Below, piece by piece: positions 29,998-38,974 of a stretch of 64,000 nt of DNA. Positions within the stretch are counted from its first letter, which is position 1, and every line of letters starts with the position of its first letter. The position numbers and the translations under genes were made by a program. Below the pieces are notes generated by a model. That model saw only the letters and a list, made by a program, of their open reading frames with translations, did no database searches and was not told the origin of the DNA. The stretch lies in assembly GCA_029289325.1 (NCBI GenBank), contig JARFTV010000014.1:19376-83375 (forward strand). Reading direction: 5' to 3'. The DNA comes from Alphaproteobacteria bacterium (GTDB taxonomy: Bacteria > Pseudomonadota > Alphaproteobacteria > Rhodobacterales > Rhodobacteraceae).

Positions 29998-30719
29998 TGC
30001 TGCGCCTTGCGCTTGCGCTGCTGCTCGCTCCGATCCCGGCGGGCGCGGCCACGTGCCGATACACCGATTTCGAGGGCGCGTCCTATACCGTTTGCGAAGT
30101 GACGCTGGCCGATGACCTGCGGCTCTTTCATTCCGGGCCCGGCGGGACCTATGGCAGCTTCCGCGCGGTGAACCAGGCGCTGGAGGCCGAGGGGGCGACC
30201 CTCGGCTTCGCGATGAATGCCGGGATGTATCACCGCGATCTCGATCCCGTCGGGCTTTATGTCGAAGAGGGCGTGGAGAAGACGCGGCTCGTGACACGCG
30301 AAGGTCCGGGGAATTTCGGCCTTTTGCCGAACGGCGTCTTCTGCTGGGGCGAGCGCTTTCGCGTGATCGAAAGCCGCGCCTTCAAGGCCGAGGGCCCCGC
30401 CTGCCGTTTCGCCACCCAGTCCGGACCCATGCTGGTGGTCGAGGGGGTGCTGCACCCCCGGTTCCTGCCGACCAGCGACAGCCGCTACATCCGCAATGGC
30501 GTCGGCGTCAGCGCAGATGGACAAAGGGCGGTCTTCGCGATCTCGGAGGATGCGGTGAACTTCCACAGCTTCGCGCGGCTCTTCCGGGACAAGCTGGAGC
30601 TGAGCGACGCGCTTTATTTCGACGGCAACATCTCGCGCCTCTATGCGCCCGAGCTGCGCCGACACGACGCGGGCTTCCCGATGGGGCCGATCGTCGGCAC
30701 CGTGGTTCCGAAAGGCTGA
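29997..30719 (+). CDS. Phosphodiester glycosidase (DUF2233) family exported protein
   Basis: 240 residues, signal peptide to about PAGA. Contains the NAGPA/DUF2233 motifs [43 protein letters not shown] and [11 protein letters not shown]. Related proteins split phosphodiester-linked N-acetylglucosamine; the natural substrate here is unknown but is probably a cell-envelope sugar. Coupled between rbfA (TGATG overlap) and truB (4-base gap). Confidence 0.85.
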   Translation: MLRLALALLLAPIPAGAATCRYTDFEGASYTVCEVTLADDLRLFHSGPGGTYGSFRAVNQALEAEGATLGFAMNAGMYHRDLDPVGLYVEEGVEKTRLVTREGPGNFGLLPNGVFCWGERFRVIESRAFKAEGPACRFATQSGPMLVVEGVLHPRFLPTSDSRYIRNGVGVSADGQRAVFAISEDAVNFHSFARLFRDKLELSDALYFDGNISRLYAPELRRHDAGFPMGPIVGTVVPKG

Positions 30720-30723
30720 GACA

Positions 30724-31626
30724 ATGGCACGGGGCAAGAAGGGCCGGGCCGTCAGCGGCTGGCTGGTGGTGGACAAGCCGGCGGGGGTGACGTCGACCGC
30801 CGTGGTCAACAAGGTGAAATGGGCCTTCGGGGCGCAGAAGGCCGGACATGCGGGCACGTTGGACCCGGATGCGACCGGGGTGCTTGCCGTGGCGCTGGGG
30901 GAGGCGACGAAGACGATCCCCTATATCACCGACGCGCTGAAGTGCTACCGCTTCCGGGTGGTGCTGGGGGCGGCGACCGCGACCGACGATGCCTCGGGCG
31001 TGGTGATCGCGACCAGCGAACTGCGGCCGACGGACGCGCAGATCGAGGCGGCACTCGCGGCCTTCCGTGGCGAAATCCTGCAGGTCCCGCCGCAGTATTC
31101 CGCCGTGAAGGTCGACGGCGAGCGGGCCTATGACCTAGCGCGGGAGGGCGAGGTGATGGAACTGGCGGCGCGGCCGCTCTGGGTCGAGCGGCTGGAGATG
31201 ACGGGCCGCCCGGATGCCGATCACGTGGACCTGGAGATGGTCTGCGGCAAGGGCGGCTATGTCCGCTCCATCGCCCGCGATCTGGGTCAGGCGCTGGGGT
31301 GCCTTGGGCACGTCGAGTGGCTTCGGCGCGAGTGGTCGGGGCCTTTCACCGCCGAGAACGGCGTCACGCTGGACCTGATCGACGCAGAAGCGAAGACCGA
31401 GGCGCTGGATGCGCGTCTCCTTCCGCTGGAACTGGGCCTGCAGGACCTGCCGGAGTTCCGGGCCACGCCGGAAGGCGCGGTGCGGCTTCGGAATGGCAAT
31501 CCGGGCCAGGTGATCGGCCATGCCGACTGGGGAACCGAAGGCTGGGCCAGCCTCGACGGTCAGGCCGTCGCGGTGGGCCATTACCGGGGTGGTGAGTTGC
31601 ACCCCAGCCGGGTGTTCAACCGCTAG
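30724..31626 (+). CDS. truB: tRNA pseudouridine(55) synthase
   Basis: 300 residues. Catalytic motif [16 protein letters not shown] with Asp47, plus [22 protein letters not shown] and [15 protein letters not shown]. TruB converts U55 of tRNA to pseudouridine. The ATG at 30724 gives the normal N-terminus; the reading frame is open further upstream inside the previous gene. Its end overlaps the opposing gene by 11 bases. Confidence 0.95.
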   Translation: MARGKKGRAVSGWLVVDKPAGVTSTAVVNKVKWAFGAQKAGHAGTLDPDATGVLAVALGEATKTIPYITDALKCYRFRVVLGAATATDDASGVVIATSELRPTDAQIEAALAAFRGEILQVPPQYSAVKVDGERAYDLAREGEVMELAARPLWVERLEMTGRPDADHVDLEMVCGKGGYVRSIARDLGQALGCLGHVEWLRREWSGPFTAENGVTLDLIDAEAKTEALDARLLPLELGLQDLPEFRATPEGAVRLRNGNPGQVIGHADWGTEGWASLDGQAVAVGHYRGGELHPSRVFNR

Positions 31627-31972
31627 CCTGCGGCGTTTGCTGGTGCTGTACCAGCCGCCAGTCCTCATGGCCCTTCCGCTGCCAGGTGGAGGTGCAATAG
31701 GCGCGATAGTCGGCGTTGTCGGCGCGGTTGGCCTGCACACTGTATGCCAGCACGATCAGCCCCTTCTTCGGCCGCTCCACTCTGGTGTCGCTGAACTCGA
31801 CCCCGCTCCATCTTGGCGCCTGTGCCATGCCGCGCAGTGCCTCATCGGCCGACAGGATGTGCGGCGGGGCCGGGATCACGATCAGGCAGGACGGATCCAT
31901 GAGGGCGGGATAGCTCGCGGGGTTTCCGATCCAAAGGGTTTTCTCGATCGCCCATGCACGCTGGTCTTCCAT
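31616..31972 (-). CDS. Small protein, probable DUF4440/SnoaL-like fold
   Basis: 118 residues with the feel of a nuclear-transport-factor-2-like fold: N-terminal helix ([16 protein letters not shown]), [33 protein letters not shown], then a [28 protein letters not shown]...[26 protein letters not shown] ending typical of DUF4440 proteins. No function is known. Convergent with truB. Confidence 0.65.
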   Translation of the reverse strand: MEDQRAWAIEKTLWIGNPASYPALMDPSCLIVIPAPPHILSADEALRGMAQAPRWSGVEFSDTRVERPKKGLIVLAYSVQANRADNADYRAYCTSTWQRKGHEDWRLVQHQQTPQASG

Positions 31973-32109
31973 GGTCTCCTCCTTCGTTTTTCGGATGAAC
32001 CGCGCAGAGGGGCAGCCGGTTCCCGCCGCAGTTCACCGGGGCGGTGATCAGTGGGTTGCGCCCGACGCGCCGGGGCGGCACGCATTGGTGCCTGCTGAAG
32101 GGGAACAAG

Positions 32110-33147
32110 ATGCGCGAATGGCGACTGCTGATCCTTTTCCTCCTCGCCCTGCTTGGGTTGGCGGCACTGGTGCCGCGCGGGTTCTGGCTGACCGGTAGGA
32201 TGCCCACCGTGCCGTTGGACCTGGTCACGGGCGGGCCGGCGGTTCCTCCGGTCGGGCGGGTCTGGATCGACAGCGACCCGGCATGTGGGGTGGGACCGCG
32301 GACGGACCCGGACGACTGCTTCGCGATCCTGTGGCTTCTGGACCGCGGGGTGGAGGTCGCGGGAATCGGGACCAGCTTCGGCAATGCGCCGGGTGCGGTG
32401 GTGCAGGATCGGATGGCAGTCCTGGTGCGGCAGATGCGCGCGGCGGGGCTGGAGTTGCCAGCGGTCCATGTCGGCTATCCGGGGCCGAGGGACGGTTCGC
32501 CCGAGCCACCCGCCGTGGTGGCCCTGCGGGAGGCTCTGGAGGCGGGGCCGCTGACGGTGCTGGCGCTGGGACCGCTGACCAATGTCGCGGCGGCGCTGGA
32601 GGGGCGGCCGGATCTGGTGCCGCAGGTGCAGCGGGTCGTGGCCGTCATGGGCCATGAGGCCGGGCACCTCTTCCACCCAAGCGAGGGGAACCGGCGCGGG
32701 GCATTTGGTCACGGGCCGATCTTCCGCGACCTGAATGCGCGTGTGGACATTGCGGCGGTGAACGCGGTGCTGGCACTGGACCTGCCCCTGACGCTGATCC
32801 CCTATGACGCAGGCCGCAGGGCCGAGATCACGGCAGCGGACCTTTCGGTCTACGCCCTGCAAGGAGCGGTGCAGGCCAGGGTCGCGGAAGAGGCGCAGGA
32901 CTGGCTGGCCTTCTGGCAACGAGAGGTCGGGACCGAGGGCTTCTACCCCTTCGACTGGGTGGCGGCGGCCTATCTGCTGGATCCCGCGCTGTTCGACTGC
33001 GCACGGGTCCGGGCCGAGGTGCGATGGGAATGGGCGCTGTGGCTCGTCCCGCACCGCGGTCTGGTGGTGTCGCCCGAGCCGGAGGGAAGCACGTTCTACT
33101 GTCCGCGCACCTCACCCGAACTGAAGGCGGTGCTTCTGAATCCCTGA
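32110..33147 (+). CDS. Membrane-anchored nucleoside hydrolase-like protein
   Basis: 345 residues. An N-terminal hydrophobic helix (LLILFLLALLGLAALVP) is followed by a nucleoside hydrolase domain: the Asp-rich calcium site reads DSDP-ACGVGPRT-DPDD, with about eight residues inserted relative to DTDPGIDD; GNAPGAVVQDRM, ALGPLTNVAAAL and VVAVMGH follow. The family removes bases from nucleosides. A membrane or periplasmic location would be unusual. I chose the ATG at 32110 (AAGGGG upstream). Confidence 0.78.
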   Translation: MREWRLLILFLLALLGLAALVPRGFWLTGRMPTVPLDLVTGGPAVPPVGRVWIDSDPACGVGPRTDPDDCFAILWLLDRGVEVAGIGTSFGNAPGAVVQDRMAVLVRQMRAAGLELPAVHVGYPGPRDGSPEPPAVVALREALEAGPLTVLALGPLTNVAAALEGRPDLVPQVQRVVAVMGHEAGHLFHPSEGNRRGAFGHGPIFRDLNARVDIAAVNAVLALDLPLTLIPYDAGRRAEITAADLSVYALQGAVQARVAEEAQDWLAFWQREVGTEGFYPFDWVAAAYLLDPALFDCARVRAEVRWEWALWLVPHRGLVVSPEPEGSTFYCPRTSPELKAVLLNP

Positions 33148-33152
33148 ATGGA

Positions 33153-33180
33153 AAAGGCCCCGCGTCTCCGCAGGGCCTTT
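33153..33180. terminator. Bidirectional terminator between nucleoside hydrolase and rplT
   Basis: AAAGGCCC (33153-33160) pairs with GGGCCTTT (33173-33180); the inner GCG/CGC bases extend the stem. Flanking A and T runs allow termination on both strands, between convergent genes. Confidence 0.75.
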
Positions 33181-33202
33181 GCAGTAACCTTGGATCTGGC
33201 GA

Positions 33203-33565
33203 TCAGGCCAGAGCGGCCTTGGCCTGGCCAGCGATGGCGTTGAACGCATCGGGCTCGTGCACGGCGAGATCGGCGAGGACCTTGCGGTCAACCTCGATCC
33301 CGGCTTTCGCGAGGCCATTGATCAGGCGCGAATAGGTCATCTCGGCGTCGAACAGACGGACGGCAGCGTTGATCCGCTGGATCCACAGCGCGCGGAAGTT
33401 GCGCTTGCGGGTCTTGCGGTCGCGGGTCGCATACTGGTTGGCCTTGTCGACCGCCTGAGTCGCGGTGCGGAAGTTCGTGGAACGGGCGGCGTAATAGCCC
33501 TTGGCCGCCTTGATCACCTTGCGGTGACGGGCGTGGGTGACCTTGCCGGATTTGACGCGGGACAT
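33203..33565 (-). CDS. rplT: 50S ribosomal protein L20
   Basis: 120 residues, a textbook L20: [28 protein letters not shown], then [21 protein letters not shown] and SRLINGL. It binds 23S rRNA early in assembly. Twelve bases after rpmI, the normal pair; infC is not adjacent here. Confidence 0.97.
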   Translation of the reverse strand: MSRVKSGKVTHARHRKVIKAAKGYYAARSTNFRTATQAVDKANQYATRDRKTRKRNFRALWIQRINAAVRLFDAEMTYSRLINGLAKAGIEVDRKVLADLAVHEPDAFNAIAGQAKAALA

Positions 33566-33577
33566 CTGGTGCTCTCC

Positions 33578-33778
33578 TTACCGGTCGTAGGGCATGTATT
33601 TCTTGACGATCTTCGCGTCGCTGTCGCTCAGGATCATCGGACCCGAGGCGTCGCGGACGAATTTCGCCGTGCGCTTGATCATGCCGTGGCGCTTGCCGGC
33701 GGGGCCGGCCTTCACACGACCGGAGGCCGTGAAGCTGAAGCGCTTCTTCGCCGCCGATTTGGTTTTCATCTTGGGCAT
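33578..33778 (-). CDS. rpmI: 50S ribosomal protein L35
   Basis: 66 residues starting [20 protein letters not shown], with [15 protein letters not shown]. The start is the ATG at 33778 with a GGAG site 8 bases upstream; the longer frame adds a non-conserved extension. Confidence 0.97.
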   Translation of the reverse strand: MPKMKTKSAAKKRFSFTASGRVKAGPAGKRHGMIKRTAKFVRDASGPMILSDSDAKIVKKYMPYDR

Positions 33779-33883
33779 TTCCATCTCCGTGGTTTCAGGC
33801 ACGACTCGGCATGCCACCTTGGCCGGCCGTGCGGGTAATCAAGCCGCCCCTATAGGGGCAAGCCCGGTCAGGTGCAAGAGGGC

Positions 33884-34108
33884 TCAGTTGATCGCGCGGG
33901 ACAGGACGGTCACCATCACGCCCGGAACCTCGTCGAAGCGATAGCCGGTCGGCCGGTACATCGCCGCGCTGAGGATCATCGACATCCCGGCCAGAAGGAC
34001 GAGGGCCCCCACCCGAGGCGGGCGCCCTTCAACCCAGGCAGACAGAAGCGAGGGGATGGTGACGACGATCAGAAGGATGCCAAGCGTCAGAACCAGATCC
34101 GTGTCCAT
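33884..34108 (-). CDS. Small membrane protein of unknown function
   Basis: 74 residues with two predicted helices (LVLTLGILLIVVTIPSLLSAWV and VGALVLLAGMSMILSAAMY) and a short C-terminal tail. It lies between pyk and rpmI on the same strand. No recognised family. Confidence 0.65.
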   Translation of the reverse strand: MDTDLVLTLGILLIVVTIPSLLSAWVEGRPPRVGALVLLAGMSMILSAAMYRPTGYRFDEVPGVMVTVLSRAIN

Positions 34109-34142
34109 GATCCCGCCTCTGCCCACCGATGTCGGGCCGAGA

Positions 34143-35588
34143 TTACTCCGGGTCGACGCTGGAAATCAACCGTTCGTCACAAGGCGCCACGCGCAGGATA
34201 TTGGTCGTGCCCTTCACGTTGAACGGCACCCCGGCGGTGACGACGATCTGGTCCTCATCCGTGGCAAAGCCGTTGGCCCGCGCGGCCCGTACGGCCGCCA
34301 GAACCGCACCCTTAAACCGCTCCTGCGGCTGGGTGATCACGCAATGCGCACCCCAGGTCAGCGCCAGACGGCGCGCGGTGGACATCAGCGGGGTCAGCGC
34401 GATGATCGGGACATGTGGCCGTTCCCGCGCGACCAGCGCGGCGGTCGTGCCGGTCTGGCTGAATGAGCAGATCGCCTTGATGTTGGTCGCCTCGGCGATC
34501 TCGCGCGCGGCGGCCACGATGCCGTCGGCGACCGATTCCCGGCGGACCTGGCGGCTGGCCTCGATCACCGAGCGGTAGGTCGGGTCCTTCTCGACGCTCA
34601 TCGCGACAGCGTTCATCGTCGAGACCGCCTCGACCGGATATTTCCCGGCCGCCGATTCTGCCGATAGCATCACCGCATCCGCGCCTTCGTAGATCGCGGT
34701 CGCGACGTCCGAGACCTCGGCCCGGGTCGGGACCGGGCTTTCGATCATCGATTCCAGCATCTGGGTCGCCACGATCACCGGCTTGGCCGCCGCCCGCGCA
34801 CCACGCACCAGCCGCTTCTGGATCGGGGGAACCGAGGTCACCGGGAGTTCGACCCCCAGGTCGCCGCGTGCGACCATGATCCCGTCCGAGACCTGCAGGA
34901 TCGCGTCATAGGCCTTCACCGCCGCCGGCTTCTCGATCTTGGACAGGACGGCCGCCCGGCCCTTGACCAGGGTGCGGGCCTCGATCACGTCCTCGGGGCG
35001 CTGCACGAAGGACAGGGCGATCCAGTCCACGCCCAGGTTGCAGGCGAATTCCAGGTCGCCCCGGTCCTTTTCCGACAGCGCCGCCACCGGCAGCACCACA
35101 TCGGGAACGTTCACGCCCTTGCGGTTGGAAATCGTGCCGCCGACCTCGACCGTGCATTCGGCGAAGTCCTTGCCGCAGCTGTTCACCCGCAGCCGGATCT
35201 TGCCGTCGTTGACCAGAAGGGTCGTGCCGGGTTCCAGCGCCGCAAAGATCTCGGGGTGCGGCAGGTTCACCCGGGTGACATCGCCGGGGGTGGTGGACAG
35301 GTCCATGCGGAAGGCCGCGCCTTCGGCGAGTTCCTCCGATCCGTTGGCGAAGACGCCGACGCGGAGCTTCGGGCCCTGCAGGTCGGCCAGGATGCCGATC
35401 GGACGGCCGAGATCCTTTTCGACCTGGCGGATGATCTCATGCCGTTTGGCGATATCCTCGTGGACCCCGTGGCTCATGTTCAGGCGGAACACATCGGCTC
35501 CGGCCTCGAACAGGGCGCGGATCATCTCGTAGCTCGACGACGCGGGGCCAAGCGTGGCCACAATCTTCACGTTGCGGTGGCGGCGCAT
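34143..35588 (-). CDS. pyk: Pyruvate kinase
   Basis: 481 residues. MRRHRNVKIVATLGPASS, FRLNMSHG, ILADLQGPKLRVG, KIEKPAAV (catalytic lysine), MVARGDLGVELP and the MLESMIESPVPTRAE active-site region are all present. It makes ATP and pyruvate from phosphoenolpyruvate and ADP. The ATG at 35588 is best because AGGAGG lies 6 bases before it; the Met two codons earlier directly abuts that site. Confidence 0.96.
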   Translation of the reverse strand: MRRHRNVKIVATLGPASSSYEMIRALFEAGADVFRLNMSHGVHEDIAKRHEIIRQVEKDLGRPIGILADLQGPKLRVGVFANGSEELAEGAAFRMDLSTTPGDVTRVNLPHPEIFAALEPGTTLLVNDGKIRLRVNSCGKDFAECTVEVGGTISNRKGVNVPDVVLPVAALSEKDRGDLEFACNLGVDWIALSFVQRPEDVIEARTLVKGRAAVLSKIEKPAAVKAYDAILQVSDGIMVARGDLGVELPVTSVPPIQKRLVRGARAAAKPVIVATQMLESMIESPVPTRAEVSDVATAIYEGADAVMLSAESAAGKYPVEAVSTMNAVAMSVEKDPTYRSVIEASRQVRRESVADGIVAAAREIAEATNIKAICSFSQTGTTAALVARERPHVPIIALTPLMSTARRLALTWGAHCVITQPQERFKGAVLAAVRAARANGFATDEDQIVVTAGVPFNVKGTTNILRVAPCDERLISSVDPE

Positions 35589-35766
35589 CGCCATCCTCCT
35601 GCTGATATTTCGGTTCATTGTGGGCCGTCCGCCTTATGGCGCAATCCCGCGGCTGCCGCAACGCCGGTTTCGCCATCGGCGCGCCGGGTTTCGCCAACCA
35701 TGCTCTGGCATCCCGGCCCGAGGGGCCATAAATCTGGGCGGCAAGACGCATCCGCAGGACCCCGCC

Positions 35767-36495
35767 TTGGCCTACACGATCGACGGAGAACACCGCCCCG
35801 GCCGCTGGCTGATCACCTGCGACCATGCCTCGAACCGGGTGCCGGACTGGGTGGCGGGCGGCGACCTCGGCATCCCGGCCGAGGATATGGCGCGCCACAT
35901 CGCCTGGGATGTGGGCGCTGCCGGCGTCGCCCTGGCGCTGGGACGACTTCTGGAAAGCCCGGTGATCCTGTCCGACTTCAGCCGACTGGTGATAGACCCC
36001 AACCGGGGCGAGGACGACCCGACGCTGGTGATGCAGCTTTATGATGGCACGATCATCCCGGCGAACCGGCATATCACGGCGGCAAGGGTGGAGGAGCGGC
36101 TTGACCGGCTATACCGGCCCTATCACGCGGCCTATGCCCGCTTGGCCGCGCTCCGGCCCGACCGGGTGATCGTTGCCGTCCATTCCTTCACCCCCGCCCT
36201 TCGGGGCCGCGCGCCCCGGCCCTGGCATGTCGGCGTGCTTTACAGCCACCTCGACGAGCGCTTCTCGAAACCGCTGATCGGCCGGCTTCAGGCCGAGACG
36301 GACCTCTGCATCGGCGATAACGAACCCTATTCCGGCCATCTGCCCGGTGATGCGATCGACCGTCACGCCTTGCGTCTGGGCCGACACAACACACTTATAG
36401 AGCTGCGGAACGACCTGATCGCCACGCCCGCCGAACAGGAACACTGGGCGGCCCGGCTGGCTCCGATCCTGACCGAAGTGATGAAGGGCCTCTGA
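35767..36495 (+). CDS. N-formylglutamate amidohydrolase family protein
   Basis: About 242 residues with the FGase motifs LITCDHASNRVPDW, HIAWDVGA, SRLVIDPNRGEDDP, VHSFTP and LIELRNDL. The family releases formate from N-formylglutamate in histidine degradation, although such stand-alone copies may act on other formyl or acyl amides. No ATG fits: the frame is open back into pyk (from 35554). The TTG at 35767 gives the usual family length; a GTG at 35620 is an alternative. The N-terminus is therefore uncertain. A DUF1244 gene follows 1 base later. Confidence 0.8.
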   Translation: MAYTIDGEHRPGRWLITCDHASNRVPDWVAGGDLGIPAEDMARHIAWDVGAAGVALALGRLLESPVILSDFSRLVIDPNRGEDDPTLVMQLYDGTIIPANRHITAARVEERLDRLYRPYHAAYARLAALRPDRVIVAVHSFTPALRGRAPRPWHVGVLYSHLDERFSKPLIGRLQAETDLCIGDNEPYSGHLPGDAIDRHALRLGRHNTLIELRNDLIATPAEQEHWAARLAPILTEVMKGL

Positions 36496-36496
36496 C

Positions 36497-36811
36497 ATGG
36501 ACGACCGGACCCGTCTGGAACTGGAAGCCGCCACCTTCCGCGCGCTGGTGCATCATCTGATGGAAAAGCGCCCGGATGTGCAGAACATCGACCTGATGAA
36601 CCTTGGCGGGTTCTGCCGCAACTGCCTGTCGCGCTGGTATCAGGAAGCGGCTGCCGATCGGGGGGTGGACCTCACGAAGGATGCAGCGCGCGAGATCGTC
36701 TACGGGATGCCCTATGCCGACTGGGTTGCGCAGCACCAGACCGAGGCCGATGCCGGCAAACAGGCGGCCTTCCAGAAGGCCTTTGCCGAGAACGTCGGTA
36801 AGAAGGACTGA
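36497..36811 (+). CDS. DUF1244 family protein
   Basis: 104 residues carrying the highly conserved DUF1244 sequence FRALVHHLMEKRPDVQNIDLMNLGGFCRNCLSRWY with two invariant-looking cysteines. It is a small, soluble, all-helical protein of unknown role. Its start codon lies 1 base after the preceding amidohydrolase stop, so the two are coupled. Confidence 0.88.
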   Translation: MDDRTRLELEAATFRALVHHLMEKRPDVQNIDLMNLGGFCRNCLSRWYQEAAADRGVDLTKDAAREIVYGMPYADWVAQHQTEADAGKQAAFQKAFAENVGKKD

Positions 36812-36853
36812 CGGCAGTCCTTTCCGTCGGCTGCGGTTCGGTCCTGCCACGGC

Positions 36854-37153
36854 CTAAAGGCCCAGCCAGCGCAGCGCCGCCACGATCACCACGCCCAGCA
36901 GCGCCGCTGCAACATCGCTGCGCAGCACAAGCGTCAGCCCCACGACCGCGCCAAGCGCGATCGCCTCGGCAAGCCCGCCCGCCTGCACCGCCAGCGCGGC
37001 GATCCCCGCCATGACCGCGAGAGGCGTCGCCCGCAGCGCCGCCTCCAGCCGGGCCGAGACGGGGATCATCCGCATCAGCGTGAACCCCGCCACCCGGCAT
37101 AGGAACGCCGCCGCGGCCATGACCAGCAGGAGTATAGGGAAGCTCTCGGTCAC
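36854..37153 (-). CDS. azlD: AzlD family small exporter subunit
   Basis: 99 residues, three or four hydrophobic helices (ILLLVMAAAAFLCRVAGFTLM, LRATPLAVMAGIAALAVQAG). AzlD partners AzlC for branched-chain amino-acid export. Overlaps azlC by 4 bases. Confidence 0.85.
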   Translation of the reverse strand: MTESFPILLLVMAAAAFLCRVAGFTLMRMIPVSARLEAALRATPLAVMAGIAALAVQAGGLAEAIALGAVVGLTLVLRSDVAAALLGVVIVAALRWLGL

Positions 37154-37848
37154 TCCGCCCTCCGGTGCATCGCCGCCGCCACTGCACCCCCAGCAAGCCC
37201 GGCCCCGATCACCGCGGCTGCGGGACCGATGACTCGCGCTATGATCAGCGCCGCGCCCGCACCCACCACCACCGGAACCAGATCCGCCCGTCTCCGCGTC
37301 ATCGCGGCCATCATCGCCGCGGCAAAGCAGGCGAGCATCAGATCGAGGCCCAGCGCCTCGGGCCGGGGCAAGATGCTGACCGCCGCCGCCCCCAGCGCCG
37401 TGCCCGAAAGCCAGCCCAAAGCGATGGGCGTGCCCGTCCCCGCCAGATAGGCGCGGTCCTCCTCGCCCTCACTGATCCGGCGCATGGTCAGTAGCCAGTT
37501 CGCATCGCCCAGCAGCAGAAGGCTGCCATAGGACCGCACCGGCCCCGCCGCCCAAAGCCAGGGCTGCAGCGCCGCCCCGAACAGAAGATAGCGCGCATTG
37601 ATCACCAGGATCGCGGCGAAAAGCGCCAGCAGCGTCGCCTCTCCGGTCTGCAACAGGTTCACCGCCGCCAATTGGGCCGAACCGGAGTAGATCGCCGCGC
37701 TGGTCGCGACGGCCTTCGTCACCCCGAACCCGGCCTGCGCCGCGACCAGGCCGAAACCCAGCCCATAGGCGAAGATCGACAGGGCCAGCGGCACGCCGTC
37801 GCGCGCACCTCGGCGGAAACCGGCAAAGGTGAAGGGCGCGTGGCTCAT
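37150..37848 (-). CDS. azlC: AzlC family branched-chain amino-acid exporter
   Basis: 232 residues starting MSHAPFTFAGFRRGARDGVPLALSIFAYGLGFG, with SAAIYSGSAQLAAVNLL and INARYLLFGAALQPWL, the AzlC signatures. Several membrane spans. It forms a complex with AzlD. The frame extends far upstream into the opposing strand's paaX region, but the ATG at 37848 matches the family start. Confidence 0.88.
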   Translation of the reverse strand: MSHAPFTFAGFRRGARDGVPLALSIFAYGLGFGLVAAQAGFGVTKAVATSAAIYSGSAQLAAVNLLQTGEATLLALFAAILVINARYLLFGAALQPWLWAAGPVRSYGSLLLLGDANWLLTMRRISEGEEDRAYLAGTGTPIALGWLSGTALGAAAVSILPRPEALGLDLMLACFAAAMMAAMTRRRADLVPVVVGAGAALIIARVIGPAAAVIGAGLAGGAVAAAMHRRAE

Positions 37849-37986
37849 TCCCGGCCCTTTCCCGTGCCTGCAATCCCGTCGGCAAGGGTTAGGAGCCCGC
37901 ATCGCCCCCGTCAACCGCTCCCCCCTTGCCGAACACCCTGCAATCAGCCTAGGCCTGCACCCGACCGCAGCGACCAGGACCCGGAC

Positions 37987-38814
37987 GTGCCGCAGGACCA
38001 GATCCAGACCATCACGCAGGAGCTGCGGCTGAACGCCGCCGCCTTCATCGTGACGATCTACGGCGATGTTGACGTGCCGCGTGGTGGCGAGCTCTGGACC
38101 GGGACGCTGATCGAGCTTTGCGCCGAGGTGGGGATCAGCGAATCCCTCGTCCGTACGGCCGTCTCGCGTCTGGTCGCAGCCGAACAGCTGGCCGGAGAGC
38201 GGATCGGTCGGCGCAGTTTTTACCGGCTGCGCTCCAGCGCCGAGAAGACCTTTATGGAGGCCGCCGATCTCCTTTACGGTCCCGACCGCCCGGCGAAAGG
38301 CTGGCAGATCCTGCATGACCCCGATCTCCGGCCCGAGGACGCTCGGCGCCAGCGCATGGGCCATATGGGCGGTCCGGTCTTCATCCGGCCCGACCGGGGT
38401 CAACCCCTGCCCGCCGGCGCCATGGTATTCCACGCCGAGACGGTGACGACCGCCGAGCCCTTGGCCGGGTTCTGGGATCTCAGCGCCCTGCGGGAAGGCT
38501 ATGACCATTTCATGGCCCTGTTCAGCGCAATCGACCCCAAGGCGCTGACCGACGCCCAGGCGCTGATCGCCCGCCTCCTCCTCGTTCATGCCTACCGGAT
38601 GGTCCTTCTGCGCGACCCCCGCTTGCCGGCCGAGCACCTGCCGCCCGGCTGGAACGGGGCCGAGGCGCGGGCGCTGTTCCGGCGTCTCTACCTGGCGCTC
38701 ACGCCCGCCGCGCAGCGCCACATCGCCGCCTGCTGTGAAGGCGGCGATGGCCTGCTTCCCGCCGAGACCCTCTCCACCGCCCGCCGCCTGATCGGCCTCG
38801 AGTCAGAAGGCTGA
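37987..38814 (+). CDS. paaX: PaaX-family transcriptional regulator
   Basis: 275 residues from a GTG start. The N-terminal winged helix matches PaaX: FIVTIYGDVDVPRGGELWTGTLIELCAEVGISESLVRTAVSRLVAAEQLAGERIGRRSFY, followed by the long PaaX C-terminal region. In other bacteria PaaX represses paa genes and releases DNA on binding phenylacetyl-CoA. It lies directly before the catabolic operon, but that operon's promoter carries TetR-type palindromes, so PaaX sites and division of labour are open. The start has only a weak ribosome binding site. Confidence 0.88.
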   Translation: MPQDQIQTITQELRLNAAAFIVTIYGDVDVPRGGELWTGTLIELCAEVGISESLVRTAVSRLVAAEQLAGERIGRRSFYRLRSSAEKTFMEAADLLYGPDRPAKGWQILHDPDLRPEDARRQRMGHMGGPVFIRPDRGQPLPAGAMVFHAETVTTAEPLAGFWDLSALREGYDHFMALFSAIDPKALTDAQALIARLLLVHAYRMVLLRDPRLPAEHLPPGWNGAEARALFRRLYLALTPAAQRHIAACCEGGDGLLPAETLSTARRLIGLESEG

Positions 38815-38821
38815 TCCGGCA

Positions 38822-38843
38822 AGTGCCTGATCCGCAAGGCACT
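38822..38843 (+). terminator. Weak hairpin after paaX
   Basis: AGTGCCT (38822-38828) pairs with AGGCACT (38837-38843) over an 8-base loop, just after the paaX stop. No T-run follows, so read-through is possible. Confidence 0.35.
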
Positions 38844-38909
38844 CGACCCTCGCCCCAAAACATTACATGACTTCCGAAAATTTTACTTCCACTGTGATGT
38901 TTCCCGCGC

Positions 38910-38932
38910 TATAGATTGACCGATCGGTCGGT
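38910..38932 (+). promoter_or_regulatory. TetR-type operator over the paaJ promoter
   Basis: TTGACCGATCGGTCGGT (38916-38932) is a near-palindrome, 15 of 17 bases identical to the inverted site at 50828-50844. TATAGA (38910-38915) just before it can serve as a -10 box, so a bound repressor would cover the transcription start. The thiolase ATG lies 42 bases downstream behind AGGAGGAAGG. Confidence 0.7.
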
Positions 38933-38974
38933 GAATGAGGAATCGCCGGCCTCAGCAGACAAACAGGAGGAAGG

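Noticed and set aside
35554..35766. A longer N-formylglutamate amidohydrolase starting inside pyk
   Set aside because: The extension is antisense to the pyk start and its Arg-rich translation does not resemble the family; homology begins near AYTIDGEHRPGRW.
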